Source: an uncultured Ruminococcus sp. (GTDB lineage Bacteria > Bacillota > Clostridia > Oscillospirales > Acutalibacteraceae). Taken from it: DNA of 64,000 bases. Below the pieces are notes generated by a model. That model was not told where the DNA came from. It did not search any database and saw nothing but the letters and a program-made list of their open reading frames with translations. Shown here piece after piece: positions 26,503 to 35,918 of this stretch. The first letter of the stretch is position 1. The number at the start of each line of letters is the position of its first letter. A program made the translations under genes and the position numbers. The DNA is taken from assembly GCA_934476515.1 (NCBI GenBank), contig CAKSNZ010000004.1, positions 1 through 64,000 on the forward strand, read 5' to 3'.

Positions 26503-27687
26503 ATGTCAAACGGAAGATTTGGCAGACATGGTGGTCAGTTTATTCCTGAAACACTAATGAATGCCATTATGGAACTAGAGGATGCTTATAATAAATACAA
26601 AAATGATAAAGACTTTAACGATGAACTAAACGAACTGCTTAGAGAATATGTAGGTCGTCCATCTCGTCTTTATTATGCAGAAAAGATGACTAAGGACCTT
26701 GGTGGTGCTAAAATCTACTTAAAGAGAGAGGACCTTAACCACACAGGCAGTCACAAGTTAAACAATGCTTTAGCACAGGTATTACTTGCAAAGAAAATGG
26801 GCAAAACAAGAGTAATTGCCGAAACAGGTGCAGGTCAGCATGGTGTTGCTACTGCTACTGCAGCAGCACTTATGGGTATGGAATGTGAAATCTTTATGGG
26901 CAAAGAGGACACAGACCGTCAGGCACTAAATGTATTTAGAATGGAACTTCTTGGTGCAAAGGTTCACGCAGTAACAAGTGGCACAATGACACTAAAAGAT
27001 GCAGTAAACGAAACCTTCAGAGAATGGACTAACAGAATGAGTGATACTCACTATGTACTTGGTTCAGTTATGGGTCCTCACCCATTCCCAACTATTGTAA
27101 GAGATTTCCAGAGTGTTATCGGTAAAGAAATCAAAAGTCAGATTATGGAAAAGGAAGGCAGACTTCCTGATGTAGTTATGGCTTGTGTTGGTGGTGGCAG
27201 TAATGCTATCGGTGCATTCCACGAATTTATCCCAAATAAAGAAGTAAGACTTATCGGTTGTGAAGCTGCCGGTAAGGGTATTGACACAGACAAAACTGCT
27301 GCTACAATTTCAACAGGCAGAGATGGTATTTTCCACGGTATGCACAGTTATTTCTGTCAGAATGAATACGGTCAGATTGCACCGGTATATTCAATTTCTG
27401 CCGGTCTTGACTATCCGGGTGTTGGTCCTGAACACGCATATCTACACGATATTGGCAGAGCAGAATATGTTGCTATTACAGATGATGAAGCAGTAAATGC
27501 TTTTGAATATTTATCAAGAACCGAGGGTATTATCCCTGCTATTGAATCCTCTCATGCAGTTGCTTATGCAATGAAACTTGCTCCAACTATGGACAAAGAC
27601 AAAATCATTGTTGTAAACCTATCAGGTAGAGGAGATAAAGATGTTGCAGCAATCGCAAGATACAGAGGAGTTGAGATTTATGAGTAA
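26503..27687 (+). CDS. trpB: Tryptophan synthase beta chain
   Basis: 394 residues. The PLP Lys is in [13 protein letters not shown], and [29 protein letters not shown] and NLSGRGDKD are all conserved. It joins indole and serine to make tryptophan. It is the canonical TrpB1 type. It overlaps trpA by 8 bases. Confidence 0.97.
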   Translation: MSNGRFGRHGGQFIPETLMNAIMELEDAYNKYKNDKDFNDELNELLREYVGRPSRLYYAEKMTKDLGGAKIYLKREDLNHTGSHKLNNALAQVLLAKKMGKTRVIAETGAGQHGVATATAAALMGMECEIFMGKEDTDRQALNVFRMELLGAKVHAVTSGTMTLKDAVNETFREWTNRMSDTHYVLGSVMGPHPFPTIVRDFQSVIGKEIKSQIMEKEGRLPDVVMACVGGGSNAIGAFHEFIPNKEVRLIGCEAAGKGIDTDKTAATISTGRDGIFHGMHSYFCQNEYGQIAPVYSISAGLDYPGVGPEHAYLHDIGRAEYVAITDDEAVNAFEYLSRTEGIIPAIESSHAVAYAMKLAPTMDKDKIIVVNLSGRGDKDVAAIARYRGVEIYE

Positions 27688-28453
27688 AATTACAGATGCA
27701 TTTAAGAACGGCAAAGCATTTATCCCTTTCGTAACTGCCGGTGATCCTTGCCTTGAAGTTACAGAACAACTACTTATTAAAATGGACAAGAACGGTGCCG
27801 ATATTATTGAAATCGGTATTCCTTTCTCTGACCCTGTAGCTGAGGGTGTTGTTATTCAAGAGGCTGACATTAGAGCGTTAGCAGCAGGCACAACAACAGA
27901 CAAAATCTTTCAGATGGTAGCAAAAGTAAGAGATAAACTTTCTTGTGCAGTTGCACTTATGACATATGCAAATACTGTTTATGCTTATGATACCGACAAG
28001 TTCCTTGCTAACTGTAAGCAAGTTGGTGTTGATGCACTGATTATTCCTGATGTTCCATATGAAGAAAGAGATGTTATAAAACCTTATTGTGAAAAGTATG
28101 GTGTTGAATATATTTCATTCGTTGCACCAACAAGTCACGACAGAATCAAAATGATTGCTAAGGACGCATCAGGCTTTATGTACTGTGTATCTTCCCTAGG
28201 TGTTACAGGTGTAAGACAGAACATTACAACAAATATCGGTGAAATGATTGACCTTGTAAAATCAGTTAAGGATATTCCTTGTGCAGTCGGTTTCGGTATT
28301 TCAACTCCTGAACAGGCAAAGGAAATGACAAAAAATGCTGACGGTGTAATTGTTGGTTCTGCTATTGTAAAAATTTGTGCAAAGTACGGCAAGGACTGCG
28401 TCCCTTATGTTGCAGAATATGTTAAGTCTATGAAAGATGCAATTTCACAGTAA
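27680..28453 (+). CDS. trpA: Tryptophan synthase alpha chain
   Basis: 257 residues. The catalytic Glu is in [15 protein letters not shown], the Asp in [11 protein letters not shown], and [12 protein letters not shown] is the phosphate site. It cleaves indole-glycerol phosphate and channels indole to TrpB. ATG 27680 lies inside the last codons of trpB, downstream of AGAGGAG, so the two are translationally coupled. It ends the operon. Confidence 0.96.
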   Translation: MSKITDAFKNGKAFIPFVTAGDPCLEVTEQLLIKMDKNGADIIEIGIPFSDPVAEGVVIQEADIRALAAGTTTDKIFQMVAKVRDKLSCAVALMTYANTVYAYDTDKFLANCKQVGVDALIIPDVPYEERDVIKPYCEKYGVEYISFVAPTSHDRIKMIAKDASGFMYCVSSLGVTGVRQNITTNIGEMIDLVKSVKDIPCAVGFGISTPEQAKEMTKNADGVIVGSAIVKICAKYGKDCVPYVAEYVKSMKDAISQ

Positions 28454-28477
28454 ACAAAATTTAATAATTACATACAA

Positions 28478-28505
28478 AAAGACCTTTTAAGTAAGGTCTT
28501 TTTTC
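28478..28505 (+). terminator. Terminator of the trp operon
   Basis: AAAGACCTT (28478-28486) pairs with AAGGTCTTT (28493-28501), followed by T residues. Confidence 0.85.
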
Positions 28506-28519
28506 TATTTCTAACTATA

Positions 28520-28548
28520 TTTACAGTGCAATGTAAATGTGCTAAAAT
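28520..28548 (+). promoter_or_regulatory. Promoter of the Cof-type HAD gene
   Basis: TTTACA (28520-28525), 17 bp, TAAAAT (28543-28548). Confidence 0.5.
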
Positions 28549-28564
28549 CGTGATGGTGATAATT

Positions 28565-29368
28565 ATGAAATATGATTTAATAGCACTTGATATGGACGGT
28601 ACTTTGTTAAATGATGACAAGGTTATTCCAAAAGAAAATGTTGATGCAATTATAGAAATGCAGGAACAAGGCAAAACTGTTGCTATTTGTACCGGCAGAC
28701 CTGCAAGTGGTGCATTGCCATTTGTAAAGGATTTACACCTGGAAAAGTACGGTGGATATGTACTTTCTTACAATGGTGGCAGAATTTATGATGTAAAGAA
28801 TGACAAGGTTCTTTACAACAAGGCTTTCCCAAAAGAATATTTACAGAAAGTCTTTGACTTAGTAAAGGGTACAACAATTACAGTTTCTTCTCCACTTGAC
28901 CACAAGATTATTGCCGGTCATGCACTAAATGATTGGTCAAGAACCGAAGCTAATGTTGTTCATCTACCTTTTGAATATCACGAGGACTTTTTAACACTTG
29001 ATACTGAAATGAACAAGTTACTACTTGTTGATAACCCAAAGGTTATCGGTGCAAACTATGACAACATTCACGATACACTTGAACCAAAGCTTCATGTATT
29101 CCTAAGTGAGCCTTTCTTTCTAGAGATTACACCACAAAATGTAAACAAGGGTGAGGGACTTCACAACCTAGCAAAAATCTCAGGTATTCCGATTGAAAAG
29201 ATGGTTGCAATGGGTGACAGCTTTAATGACATTGAAATGCTAAAAGAAGCAGGTCTTGGTGTTGCTATGAAAAATAGCAAAGAGGGCGTTTCAGACTATG
29301 CAAATCTTGTAACAGTTAGTAATAATGACTGTGGTGTTGCCAAAATCATCAATGAATATATCCTTTAG
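28565..29368 (+). CDS. Cof-type HAD-IIB phosphatase
   Basis: 267 residues. Motif I is ALDMDGTLLND (residues 6-16), motif II the Thr in CTGRPASGA, and motifs III/IV are the Lys region and MGDSFNDIEML. The large C2-type cap places it with Cof/YidA phosphatases, which hydrolyse sugar phosphates or flavin precursors. ATG 28565 follows GGTGAT. Upstream in-frame codons have no ribosome-binding site. It stands alone. Confidence 0.9.
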   Translation: MKYDLIALDMDGTLLNDDKVIPKENVDAIIEMQEQGKTVAICTGRPASGALPFVKDLHLEKYGGYVLSYNGGRIYDVKNDKVLYNKAFPKEYLQKVFDLVKGTTITVSSPLDHKIIAGHALNDWSRTEANVVHLPFEYHEDFLTLDTEMNKLLLVDNPKVIGANYDNIHDTLEPKLHVFLSEPFFLEITPQNVNKGEGLHNLAKISGIPIEKMVAMGDSFNDIEMLKEAGLGVAMKNSKEGVSDYANLVTVSNNDCGVAKIINEYIL

Positions 29369-29440
29369 AAATACTTTATTCATAATCAATTCACATATTA
29401 TGAATAATAGACAAATTTAATAACAAATAATTGGATACCT

Positions 29441-29490
29441 AGCTATGGTTATAATTCTTTTATAGAAATATAACCATAGCTTTTCTGTTT
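29441..29490 (+). terminator. Terminator after the Cof gene
   Basis: AGCTATGGTTATA (29441-29453) pairs perfectly with TATAACCATAGCT (29469-29481) across a 15-base loop. The T-tract (TTTTCTGTTT) is broken. Confidence 0.65.
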
Positions 29491-29530
29491 ATAATTAGAA
29501 TAACGAAATATAAAAAAGGAGATAACGCCA

Positions 29531-31759
29531 ATGAAAAAATTAGTCGCAATCTTAATGGTTCTAACTTTGGCTATGTCAGCACTTGTAGTTTCTGCATCTG
29601 CTGCACAGACAGATAAGGAATCAACCGGTGCAACAGGTATTACTGTTCACTACTACACAGAGAAGGGAACTCCAAGCGTTTACTACTGGAATGCACTTCC
29701 AGAAAATATTTCTACAGAGTATCCCGGTGTTAAAATGACGAGTGAGGGTAATAACTACTACAGATACACTTTCTCAAGTGTTTCTAAAATTAACCTACAG
29801 TTCATCGAAAGTGATGGTACTCAGGGTAAAGAACTTACAAGAAACACAAACAGTGGTACTAACGAATTTTGGTACAAAGGTAACCGTTGGTACAACAAAC
29901 AACCATCAGATACAGAATATGAAAGAACAGACCTTAGAGAAGACTCTATCTACTTCGTAATTACAACAAGATTTTACGATGGCGACGAGAGCAACAATGT
30001 TCACTGTTGGGATGACGGTCAGGCTAACAACCCAGACACAGACCCAGCATGGAGAGGTGACTTTAAAGGTCTAATCCAAAAGCTAGACTACATCAAGGCT
30101 CTTGGTTTCTCAGCAATTTGGATTACACCTGTTGTAGAAAATGCATCAGGCTATGACTACCATGGCTACCACGCATTTGACTTTACAAAGGTTGACCCTA
30201 GATATGAAAGTGATGATACTTCATATCAGGACCTAATTGATGCAGCTCACGAAAAAGGTTTAAAGATTATTCAGGACGTTGTATTTAACCACTCAGGTAA
30301 CTTTGGTGAAGCCACCCTAGCCCCAATGTTTACTAAGGACTATAGCAATCTAGGTTCATCAGACTGTATGAATGTTATTCCCGATTCTACTCTAGCTAAA
30401 AACTATTCAGGATATAAAAGTTTGTTACCTGCTGATCAGTATCAGGCAAGACTTGCAGTTATGAAGGAAGATGTTAATGATACAGCACACAACTATCACC
30501 ATGATAAGTCATTAAGCTACGGTTCATACACAGAACAAACAGGTCAGATGGCAGGTGACTGTGTTGATATTAATACAGAAAATCCATCCGTTGTAAAGTA
30601 TCTTACAGATGCTTATTCAAAGTACCTAGATATGGGTGTTGACGCATTCAGAATGGATACAGAAAAGCACATTAACCGTTGGACACTAAACCACGCATTC
30701 TTCCCTGTATTTAACCAGTACAAGAATTTCCACCTATTTGGTGAAGTTTGTGCCAGATACCATGGTGCTTATAATGAAGGTGGTTCTTCAGACTCATGTT
30801 TCTTCTATACATGGAACGAAACAGAGAGTGCTTGGCAGAACAACTGGAGCGACTCTGACTGGAAATCTAACTATGATAACTCTGTAAAGCACTTCCAAGC
30901 TCACCAAAACAGAGATTTCGACCAAACAAGTGACAATGTTTACCTAAATGGTTTATCTTATCACACACCGGACTACAGCAAGGCAAACGGCACAAGTACA
31001 ATCGACTTCCCTATGCACTGGGCATTTAAGGATGCAAATTCAGCATTCGGTGCTGCTAAGGGTGAAGACTCACTATACAATGATGCAACATGGGCAGTTA
31101 CATATGTTGACTCTCACGACTACGGTCCTGACGGTCAGGAAAAGACTCGTTACCAAGGTGGTGCTTCTGCTTGGGCAGAAAATATGGACTTAATGTTCAC
31201 ATTCCGTGGTATCCCATGTATCTACTATGGTTCAGAAATTGAATTCAAGAAAGATGTTCCAATTGATGTTGGTCCTAACGCTCCACTAGACAAGACAGGT
31301 CGTGCTTACTTCGGTGACCACCTAGAAGGTTCAGTTACAGCAAACGACTACGGTAAATATACAGCTTCCGGTGCAGTAGCTTCTACATTAGATGCTCCTC
31401 TTTCAAAGCACCTAGAAAAGCTAAATCAGATTAGAAGAGCAGTTCCTGCCCTACAAAAAGGTCAGTACACAACTGATAGCAATTATGTAGATGGCAATAT
31501 GGCTTACATCAGAAGATATACAAATTCTAGCGTTGATTCACTTGCTTGTGTAACAATCAGTGGCGACGCAACATTTAAGGGTCTACCAAATGGCACATAT
31601 ATTGATGCAGTTACAGGTGACAAGAAAGTTGTTACAGGTGGCACACTTTCAACAAGTGGTGCAAGTGGCCAGGGTAACATGAGAGTTTATGTTCTACAAA
31701 ACTCAAGCAGTGAAGTTAACGGTGCAATTGGTGACACAGATCTAACTTACTTAAAATAA
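29531..31759 (+). CDS. Secreted alpha-amylase: N-terminal starch-binding (CBM26-like) and GH13 domains
   Basis: 742 residues. The signal peptide is MKKLVAILMVLTLAMSALVV with a likely cut after ASA-A near 25. Residues ~36-122 form a CBM26-like starch-binding module with an aromatic-rich VYYWNALPE patch. The GH13 barrel follows: region I DVVFNH (249-254), nucleophile D376 in DAFRMDTEKH, acid E405 in FGEVC, and region IV YVDSHD ending at D530. It cleaves alpha-1,4 glucans outside the cell. A short all-beta C-terminal domain ends in a tail without a dockerin. AAGGAG precedes the ATG. It is a single-gene unit between terminators. Confidence 0.92.
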   Translation: MKKLVAILMVLTLAMSALVVSASAAQTDKESTGATGITVHYYTEKGTPSVYYWNALPENISTEYPGVKMTSEGNNYYRYTFSSVSKINLQFIESDGTQGKELTRNTNSGTNEFWYKGNRWYNKQPSDTEYERTDLREDSIYFVITTRFYDGDESNNVHCWDDGQANNPDTDPAWRGDFKGLIQKLDYIKALGFSAIWITPVVENASGYDYHGYHAFDFTKVDPRYESDDTSYQDLIDAAHEKGLKIIQDVVFNHSGNFGEATLAPMFTKDYSNLGSSDCMNVIPDSTLAKNYSGYKSLLPADQYQARLAVMKEDVNDTAHNYHHDKSLSYGSYTEQTGQMAGDCVDINTENPSVVKYLTDAYSKYLDMGVDAFRMDTEKHINRWTLNHAFFPVFNQYKNFHLFGEVCARYHGAYNEGGSSDSCFFYTWNETESAWQNNWSDSDWKSNYDNSVKHFQAHQNRDFDQTSDNVYLNGLSYHTPDYSKANGTSTIDFPMHWAFKDANSAFGAAKGEDSLYNDATWAVTYVDSHDYGPDGQEKTRYQGGASAWAENMDLMFTFRGIPCIYYGSEIEFKKDVPIDVGPNAPLDKTGRAYFGDHLEGSVTANDYGKYTASGAVASTLDAPLSKHLEKLNQIRRAVPALQKGQYTTDSNYVDGNMAYIRRYTNSSVDSLACVTISGDATFKGLPNGTYIDAVTGDKKVVTGGTLSTSGASGQGNMRVYVLQNSSSEVNGAIGDTDLTYLK

Positions 31760-31787
31760 TTTTACAATTACAATCTCCTAAGTTTTG

Positions 31788-31822
31788 AAAAAGCCTTCCC
31801 GATCGGGAAGGCTTTTTCTATT
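31788..31822 (+). terminator. Terminator of the amylase gene
   Basis: AAAAAGCCTTCCC and its complement form a perfect 30-bp palindrome (31788-31817) ending in a T run. Confidence 0.92.
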
Positions 31823-32029
31823 TTATTTTTTGTATATACTATCTTAATTTTCATTTTTGTTAAATTTATCCAACAGTATTAACTCCATAATTATTTTCTT
31901 TAGTCAATACTCTAAACTTTAAAATATATGTAACCTTTTGTCCTTTTGAAACGTGTTATATATGGTGATAAAATACAAATTTTTGTTATTTTAAAATCTA
32001 AATTTATTCACCCTTAGATTTAGCAACAG

Positions 32030-32058
32030 TTGATTTTTCGCCAAAAAAGGTGTATATT
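32030..32058 (+). promoter_or_regulatory. Promoter of the GT-C-like gene
   Basis: TTGATT (32030-32035), 17 bp, TATATT (32053-32058). Confidence 0.6.
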
Positions 32059-32096
32059 AATGTTGTTTTTTGACAAAAAAGATAGGAAGTTATAAA

Positions 32097-34298
32097 ATGA
32101 AGAAATTTTCAAATTACTTAAGCAAAGTATTTGCTATTCTTATGGGGATACTTATTTGCATCACCATTTCAGGAATCATTATCTCTTATCCGAAATACGG
32201 AAACTACTTTTCATCAACAAGTAACGATGGAAAACAATTAGCTTGGTTATTCATTTCTATTGCTGTAGGTGGCATATTGCTAACCTTTACAATAATAGGG
32301 CTGTTTAGGCTGATAAATAAGTTATCAAAAAAAGGGTTAACGATTTTTACCATTGTTTTATTTGCTATTTATGGAATATCTCTTGTAGCTATCACTTACC
32401 TTTTTCCAACAATTCCAATGACCGATAGCTTTTATGTACATGACCAAGCAGTGGGTATGGCTGAGGGTACAAAGGATATAATCAACGGCAATTCCGTTTA
32501 TTTCAGAAAATATAGCAACAACAATCCGGTTATCATTTTACTTTCCTTTATATACAAAATTGCCTATACTTTAGGCATTACAGACCTACTTCAAGTTGGC
32601 AGACTATTTAATGCAGCTTGTATTCTTGGTGGACTAATTCTATTTTATTTTGCAATCAATAAACTATCCAACAAGCAAACCACCGGTGCAAAATTTGTTT
32701 TGCTAAACCTACTGTTTGTACCAATGATTTTTATGACTTCTTGGGTATATACTGCCACTATCTGCTTACCTTTTATAGGTGGTATAATGTTATGTGGTGC
32801 AAACCTTATTAAGAATCAATCAAAAAAATCAATTATCATTAATTCAGCAATAATCGGTGTTTTGAGTATTGTTGGTTACAACATCAGACCGGTTGTACTT
32901 ATCCTATCTATTGCCGGTTTTATATGCTTATTCCTATGGACTGTTAAGGACAAAAAGCGTTTTGTAAAGTCAGCTATAATGGTAGGTATTTGTGCAGTTT
33001 TTGCTTTAGGTTCATTTGTAACTACTAAGGCACTTAACAACCACTACTATACAGGCAGTAACGGTAATTTACCTTTAACTCATTGGGTGGCTATGGGCCT
33101 TTCTGAAAGTGGTATGTATGATACAGACCTTGTACAAGAAAACATTTCTTTAGCTAACACTGATGAAATGAAGGCCAATACAGCCAGACATATTAAAGAA
33201 AGACTAAGCAGTTACAACTTTGGCTCTTTTATTAGTCATTTATATGTTAAGAACGGCAATATCTGGGCTATCGGTTCACTGGAATATCAATCTCGATTAA
33301 TCGGTTCTGCTGAAAAATACACACCACTAAGCAAATGGTTATATGGCTCAAAAAATGACTTAATGTGTCTATATACTCAGATGTTGTGGCTATCTCTCCA
33401 CATACTTACACTAATTTACATAATAAGATTTATCTTTAACAAAGAAAGTAAATACGGCTTATTACAAATTCTTACTTTGCTAGGTGGTTATGGTTTCTAT
33501 ATGATATGGGAAGTAAAACCTGCCTATGCAGTACCATTTGTATTCTTTATTATAGGTATGGCTACTTTAGGTGGTGAAAGTATCGAAAATGCTTTTGCTA
33601 TGTCAAATGCTAAGGTTAAGAACATTGGTAGAATTTCTTATTCTGCTGTAGCAATTTTTTCAGTAATTCTAATGATTGTCGGAACACCTTTCTTTACTGC
33701 TAATTCAGTAAAAGTTTCTGACAAGAAGATACTTGTTAAATCAACTCACAACTGTTCAATCAGAAAGGCTGCAAAGAAAGACAAGGTTATCAAACAGGAA
33801 TTCTACACTAAAGAAAAATTCAACAATATAAGTCTAAGAGTATCTTGTAAGGGTGGCAAAAAGGTTAGACGCACACGTTATTTAGCTACACTGAAAAACA
33901 GTAATAATGAAGTTATTGCCAAGAAAGTTTTTCATGGCAAAAAACCAAAGAAAAGACGCCCTACTGTAAATATCAAATTAGACAAAACTTACTTCCCAAC
34001 TACAGAAGAAAAGTTTACATTAACTATCAAACACCTAAAGGGTAAGAAAGATGCCTTTAACTTTGGTTATTGTCATGGTAATTCTATTGACCCTATTAGA
34101 GGCAACCTAACTGTCAACAACAAAAAGGTTCACGGCGATCTTAGAATTGCTGTAGAAGAAAAGCACAAGAATCCACTTCTACCATCACTATACTATGCAA
34201 TTCTTTGTGGATTTATTGTTCTTATTGAACTTGCAGTTATGGCTCTAACATTTGATATGTTTAAAAGAAAAAACAAATTAACCACTAAACACACTTAA
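32097..34298 (+). CDS. Multi-TM GT-C-type glycosyltransferase-like membrane protein
   Basis: 733 residues. About twelve TM helices occupy residues 10-530, followed by a ~140-residue external domain rich in Lys/Arg and a last TM near 700. The first extracytoplasmic loop has DSFYVHDQAVGMAEG, with acidic residues placed as in GT-C (ArnT/PMT-like) enzymes, and YSNNNPVIILLSFIYK resembles the next helix of that fold. Such enzymes move sugars from lipid carriers to cell-wall polymers, lipids or proteins. Donor and acceptor are unknown. ATG 32097 follows AGGAAG. It begins a unit with the DMT and HAD genes. Confidence 0.65.
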   Translation: MKKFSNYLSKVFAILMGILICITISGIIISYPKYGNYFSSTSNDGKQLAWLFISIAVGGILLTFTIIGLFRLINKLSKKGLTIFTIVLFAIYGISLVAITYLFPTIPMTDSFYVHDQAVGMAEGTKDIINGNSVYFRKYSNNNPVIILLSFIYKIAYTLGITDLLQVGRLFNAACILGGLILFYFAINKLSNKQTTGAKFVLLNLLFVPMIFMTSWVYTATICLPFIGGIMLCGANLIKNQSKKSIIINSAIIGVLSIVGYNIRPVVLILSIAGFICLFLWTVKDKKRFVKSAIMVGICAVFALGSFVTTKALNNHYYTGSNGNLPLTHWVAMGLSESGMYDTDLVQENISLANTDEMKANTARHIKERLSSYNFGSFISHLYVKNGNIWAIGSLEYQSRLIGSAEKYTPLSKWLYGSKNDLMCLYTQMLWLSLHILTLIYIIRFIFNKESKYGLLQILTLLGGYGFYMIWEVKPAYAVPFVFFIIGMATLGGESIENAFAMSNAKVKNIGRISYSAVAIFSVILMIVGTPFFTANSVKVSDKKILVKSTHNCSIRKAAKKDKVIKQEFYTKEKFNNISLRVSCKGGKKVRRTRYLATLKNSNNEVIAKKVFHGKKPKKRRPTVNIKLDKTYFPTTEEKFTLTIKHLKGKKDAFNFGYCHGNSIDPIRGNLTVNNKKVHGDLRIAVEEKHKNPLLPSLYYAILCGFIVLIELAVMALTFDMFKRKNKLTTKHT

Positions 34299-34302
34299 TA
34301 TT

Positions 34303-35232
34303 ATGAATGCAAAAAAATTTTTCAGTAACAAAATAATAGCACCTTTAATCGCCCTACTATGTGTAACATTGTGGGGCACTGCTTTTCCCGTAATTAAAAA
34401 GTGCTATGAAATATTTTCAATTCCAACAAGTGACTACCCATCCAAGGTACTTTTTGCCGGATATAGGTTCTTTATTGCCGGTGTAATGGTACTTATTGTG
34501 GCAATTATATTACAAAAGAAATTTGTAAAGCCCAGCAGAAAAGATATTCTTCCAATATCAATTATGGGTTTCCTACAGATATTCTTGCAATATCTATTTT
34601 CATACATAGGACTTTCCAACACTACCGGTACAAAAACCTCAGTAATCACTTCCCTAGGTTCATTTATCGGTGTGCTGATTTCACCAATCTTTTTCACATC
34701 GGACAAGCTAAATGTTAAAAAGATTTTAGGTTGTATTATCGGTTTTATAGGTGTTATTGTCATTAACCTTGATGGACTTACTACCGGTGGGTTTACTCTT
34801 TTAGGAGAAGGCTTTGTGGTATTCTCCACAATTGCAGCAACCGGTGGCAATATTTATTGCAAAAAAATCAGCAAAGGCAGAGACCCAATGACTGTTTCAG
34901 CCTATCACCTACTTATTGGTGGTGGTGGACTTATTATTGTAGGTGCATTGTTTGGTGGTTATCTTGACTTTTCAAACATTACAATATATCTGCTACTGAT
35001 TTACTTAGGTATTGTTTCTGCTGCCTCATTTACCTTGTGGACAGCTTTATTAAAATACAACCCTGTATCCAAGATTCTTATTTTCAACCTGCTAATCCCA
35101 ATTTTCGGCACAATATGGAGTGGTATTCTGTTAGGTGAAGATATTATTAACCTTTACAACATTGTGTCTGTTGTGTTAATATCAATAGGTATTATTCTTG
35201 TTAATTTAAGGAGTAAGAAAGATGAAAATTAA
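34303..35232 (+). CDS. DMT-superfamily (EamA) transporter
   Basis: 309 residues in two EamA repeats, ten TM helices. PLIALLCVTLWGTAFPVIKK opens the first; GEGFVVFSTIAATGGNIYCK opens the second. It starts 4 bases after the GT-C-like gene with no clear ribosome-binding site, so translation is probably coupled. It overlaps the HAD gene by 11 bases. It is a different paralogue from the one at 21.3 kb. Substrate unknown. Confidence 0.87.
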   Translation: MNAKKFFSNKIIAPLIALLCVTLWGTAFPVIKKCYEIFSIPTSDYPSKVLFAGYRFFIAGVMVLIVAIILQKKFVKPSRKDILPISIMGFLQIFLQYLFSYIGLSNTTGTKTSVITSLGSFIGVLISPIFFTSDKLNVKKILGCIIGFIGVIVINLDGLTTGGFTLLGEGFVVFSTIAATGGNIYCKKISKGRDPMTVSAYHLLIGGGGLIIVGALFGGYLDFSNITIYLLLIYLGIVSAASFTLWTALLKYNPVSKILIFNLLIPIFGTIWSGILLGEDIINLYNIVSVVLISIGIILVNLRSKKDEN

Positions 35233-35866
35233 AGGTGCAATTTTTGATATGGATGGTGTACTGCTAAACTCAGAAATTCTTTATCAGCGTTTTTGGTTAG
35301 AGGCACTACACTACTTTAACTATCCGGCAACAGAAAGCCATGTACTTGCTTTACGCTCATTAACCGGCAAAAAGGCTGAAGCAAAGCTAAAGTCATTTTT
35401 CGGTGAAGATTTTGATTATCCCACAGTTAAGGCAAAGAGAATTGAACTAATGGATAACTTTGTAAATGAAAACGGTGTTGAAATGAAGAAAGGTGCTGAC
35501 ATACTTTTACCTTATCTAAAGGAAAAGGGTATAAAAATAGCCCTTGCAACATCTTCACCTTTAGAAAGGGCAAAAGACCATTTATCAAGGGTTAATTTGT
35601 TTCAGTATTTTGATACTTGTGTATGTGGTCCAATGGTTAAGAATTCAAAACCTGCACCGGATATTTACCTATTAGCAAGTGAAAAGCTGGGACTTAAACC
35701 GAACGAATGTATTGCAGTAGAGGACTCACCAAACGGTGCATTGTCTGCAATTAATGCAAATTGCAAAACTATTGTTGTTCCTGACCTAACACCTTGTGAT
35801 GAAAGTATAAAGCCAAAGTTATTTGCACTTTGTGATTCACTTTTAGATATTAAAAATTATGTATAA
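35222..35866 (+). CDS. HAD-superfamily phosphatase (beta-phosphoglucomutase-like)
   Basis: 214 residues. Motif I is IFDMDGVLLNSE (7-18), motif II ALATSSP, motif III the Lys in KPAPDIYLLA, motif IV VEDSPNGALSA. The helical C1 cap after motif I fits the beta-PGM/PGP group. It should hydrolyse or isomerise a small phosphorylated sugar. It is coupled to the DMT transporter upstream by an 11-base overlap and ends at a terminator. Confidence 0.88.
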   Translation: MKIKGAIFDMDGVLLNSEILYQRFWLEALHYFNYPATESHVLALRSLTGKKAEAKLKSFFGEDFDYPTVKAKRIELMDNFVNENGVEMKKGADILLPYLKEKGIKIALATSSPLERAKDHLSRVNLFQYFDTCVCGPMVKNSKPAPDIYLLASEKLGLKPNECIAVEDSPNGALSAINANCKTIVVPDLTPCDESIKPKLFALCDSLLDIKNYV

Positions 35867-35870
35867 GATA

Positions 35871-35908
35871 AATGCTCAAGTAGGATAAAACTTACTTGAG
35901 CATTTTTT
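35871..35908. terminator. Terminator between convergent HAD and binding-protein genes
   Basis: AATGCTCAAGTA (35871-35882) pairs with TACTTGAGCATT (35893-35904), followed by T residues. It serves the plus-strand HAD gene and possibly the minus-strand gene. Confidence 0.85.
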
Positions 35909-35918
35909 ATAAAACTTA

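Larger units (their letters stand above)
31760..32096. other. Intergenic region after the amylase
   Basis: It holds the amylase terminator, then AT-rich sequence without an ORF, an 8-bp inverted repeat AAATCTAA/TTAGATTT (31994-32021) of unknown role, and the promoter of the next gene. Confidence 0.6.
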
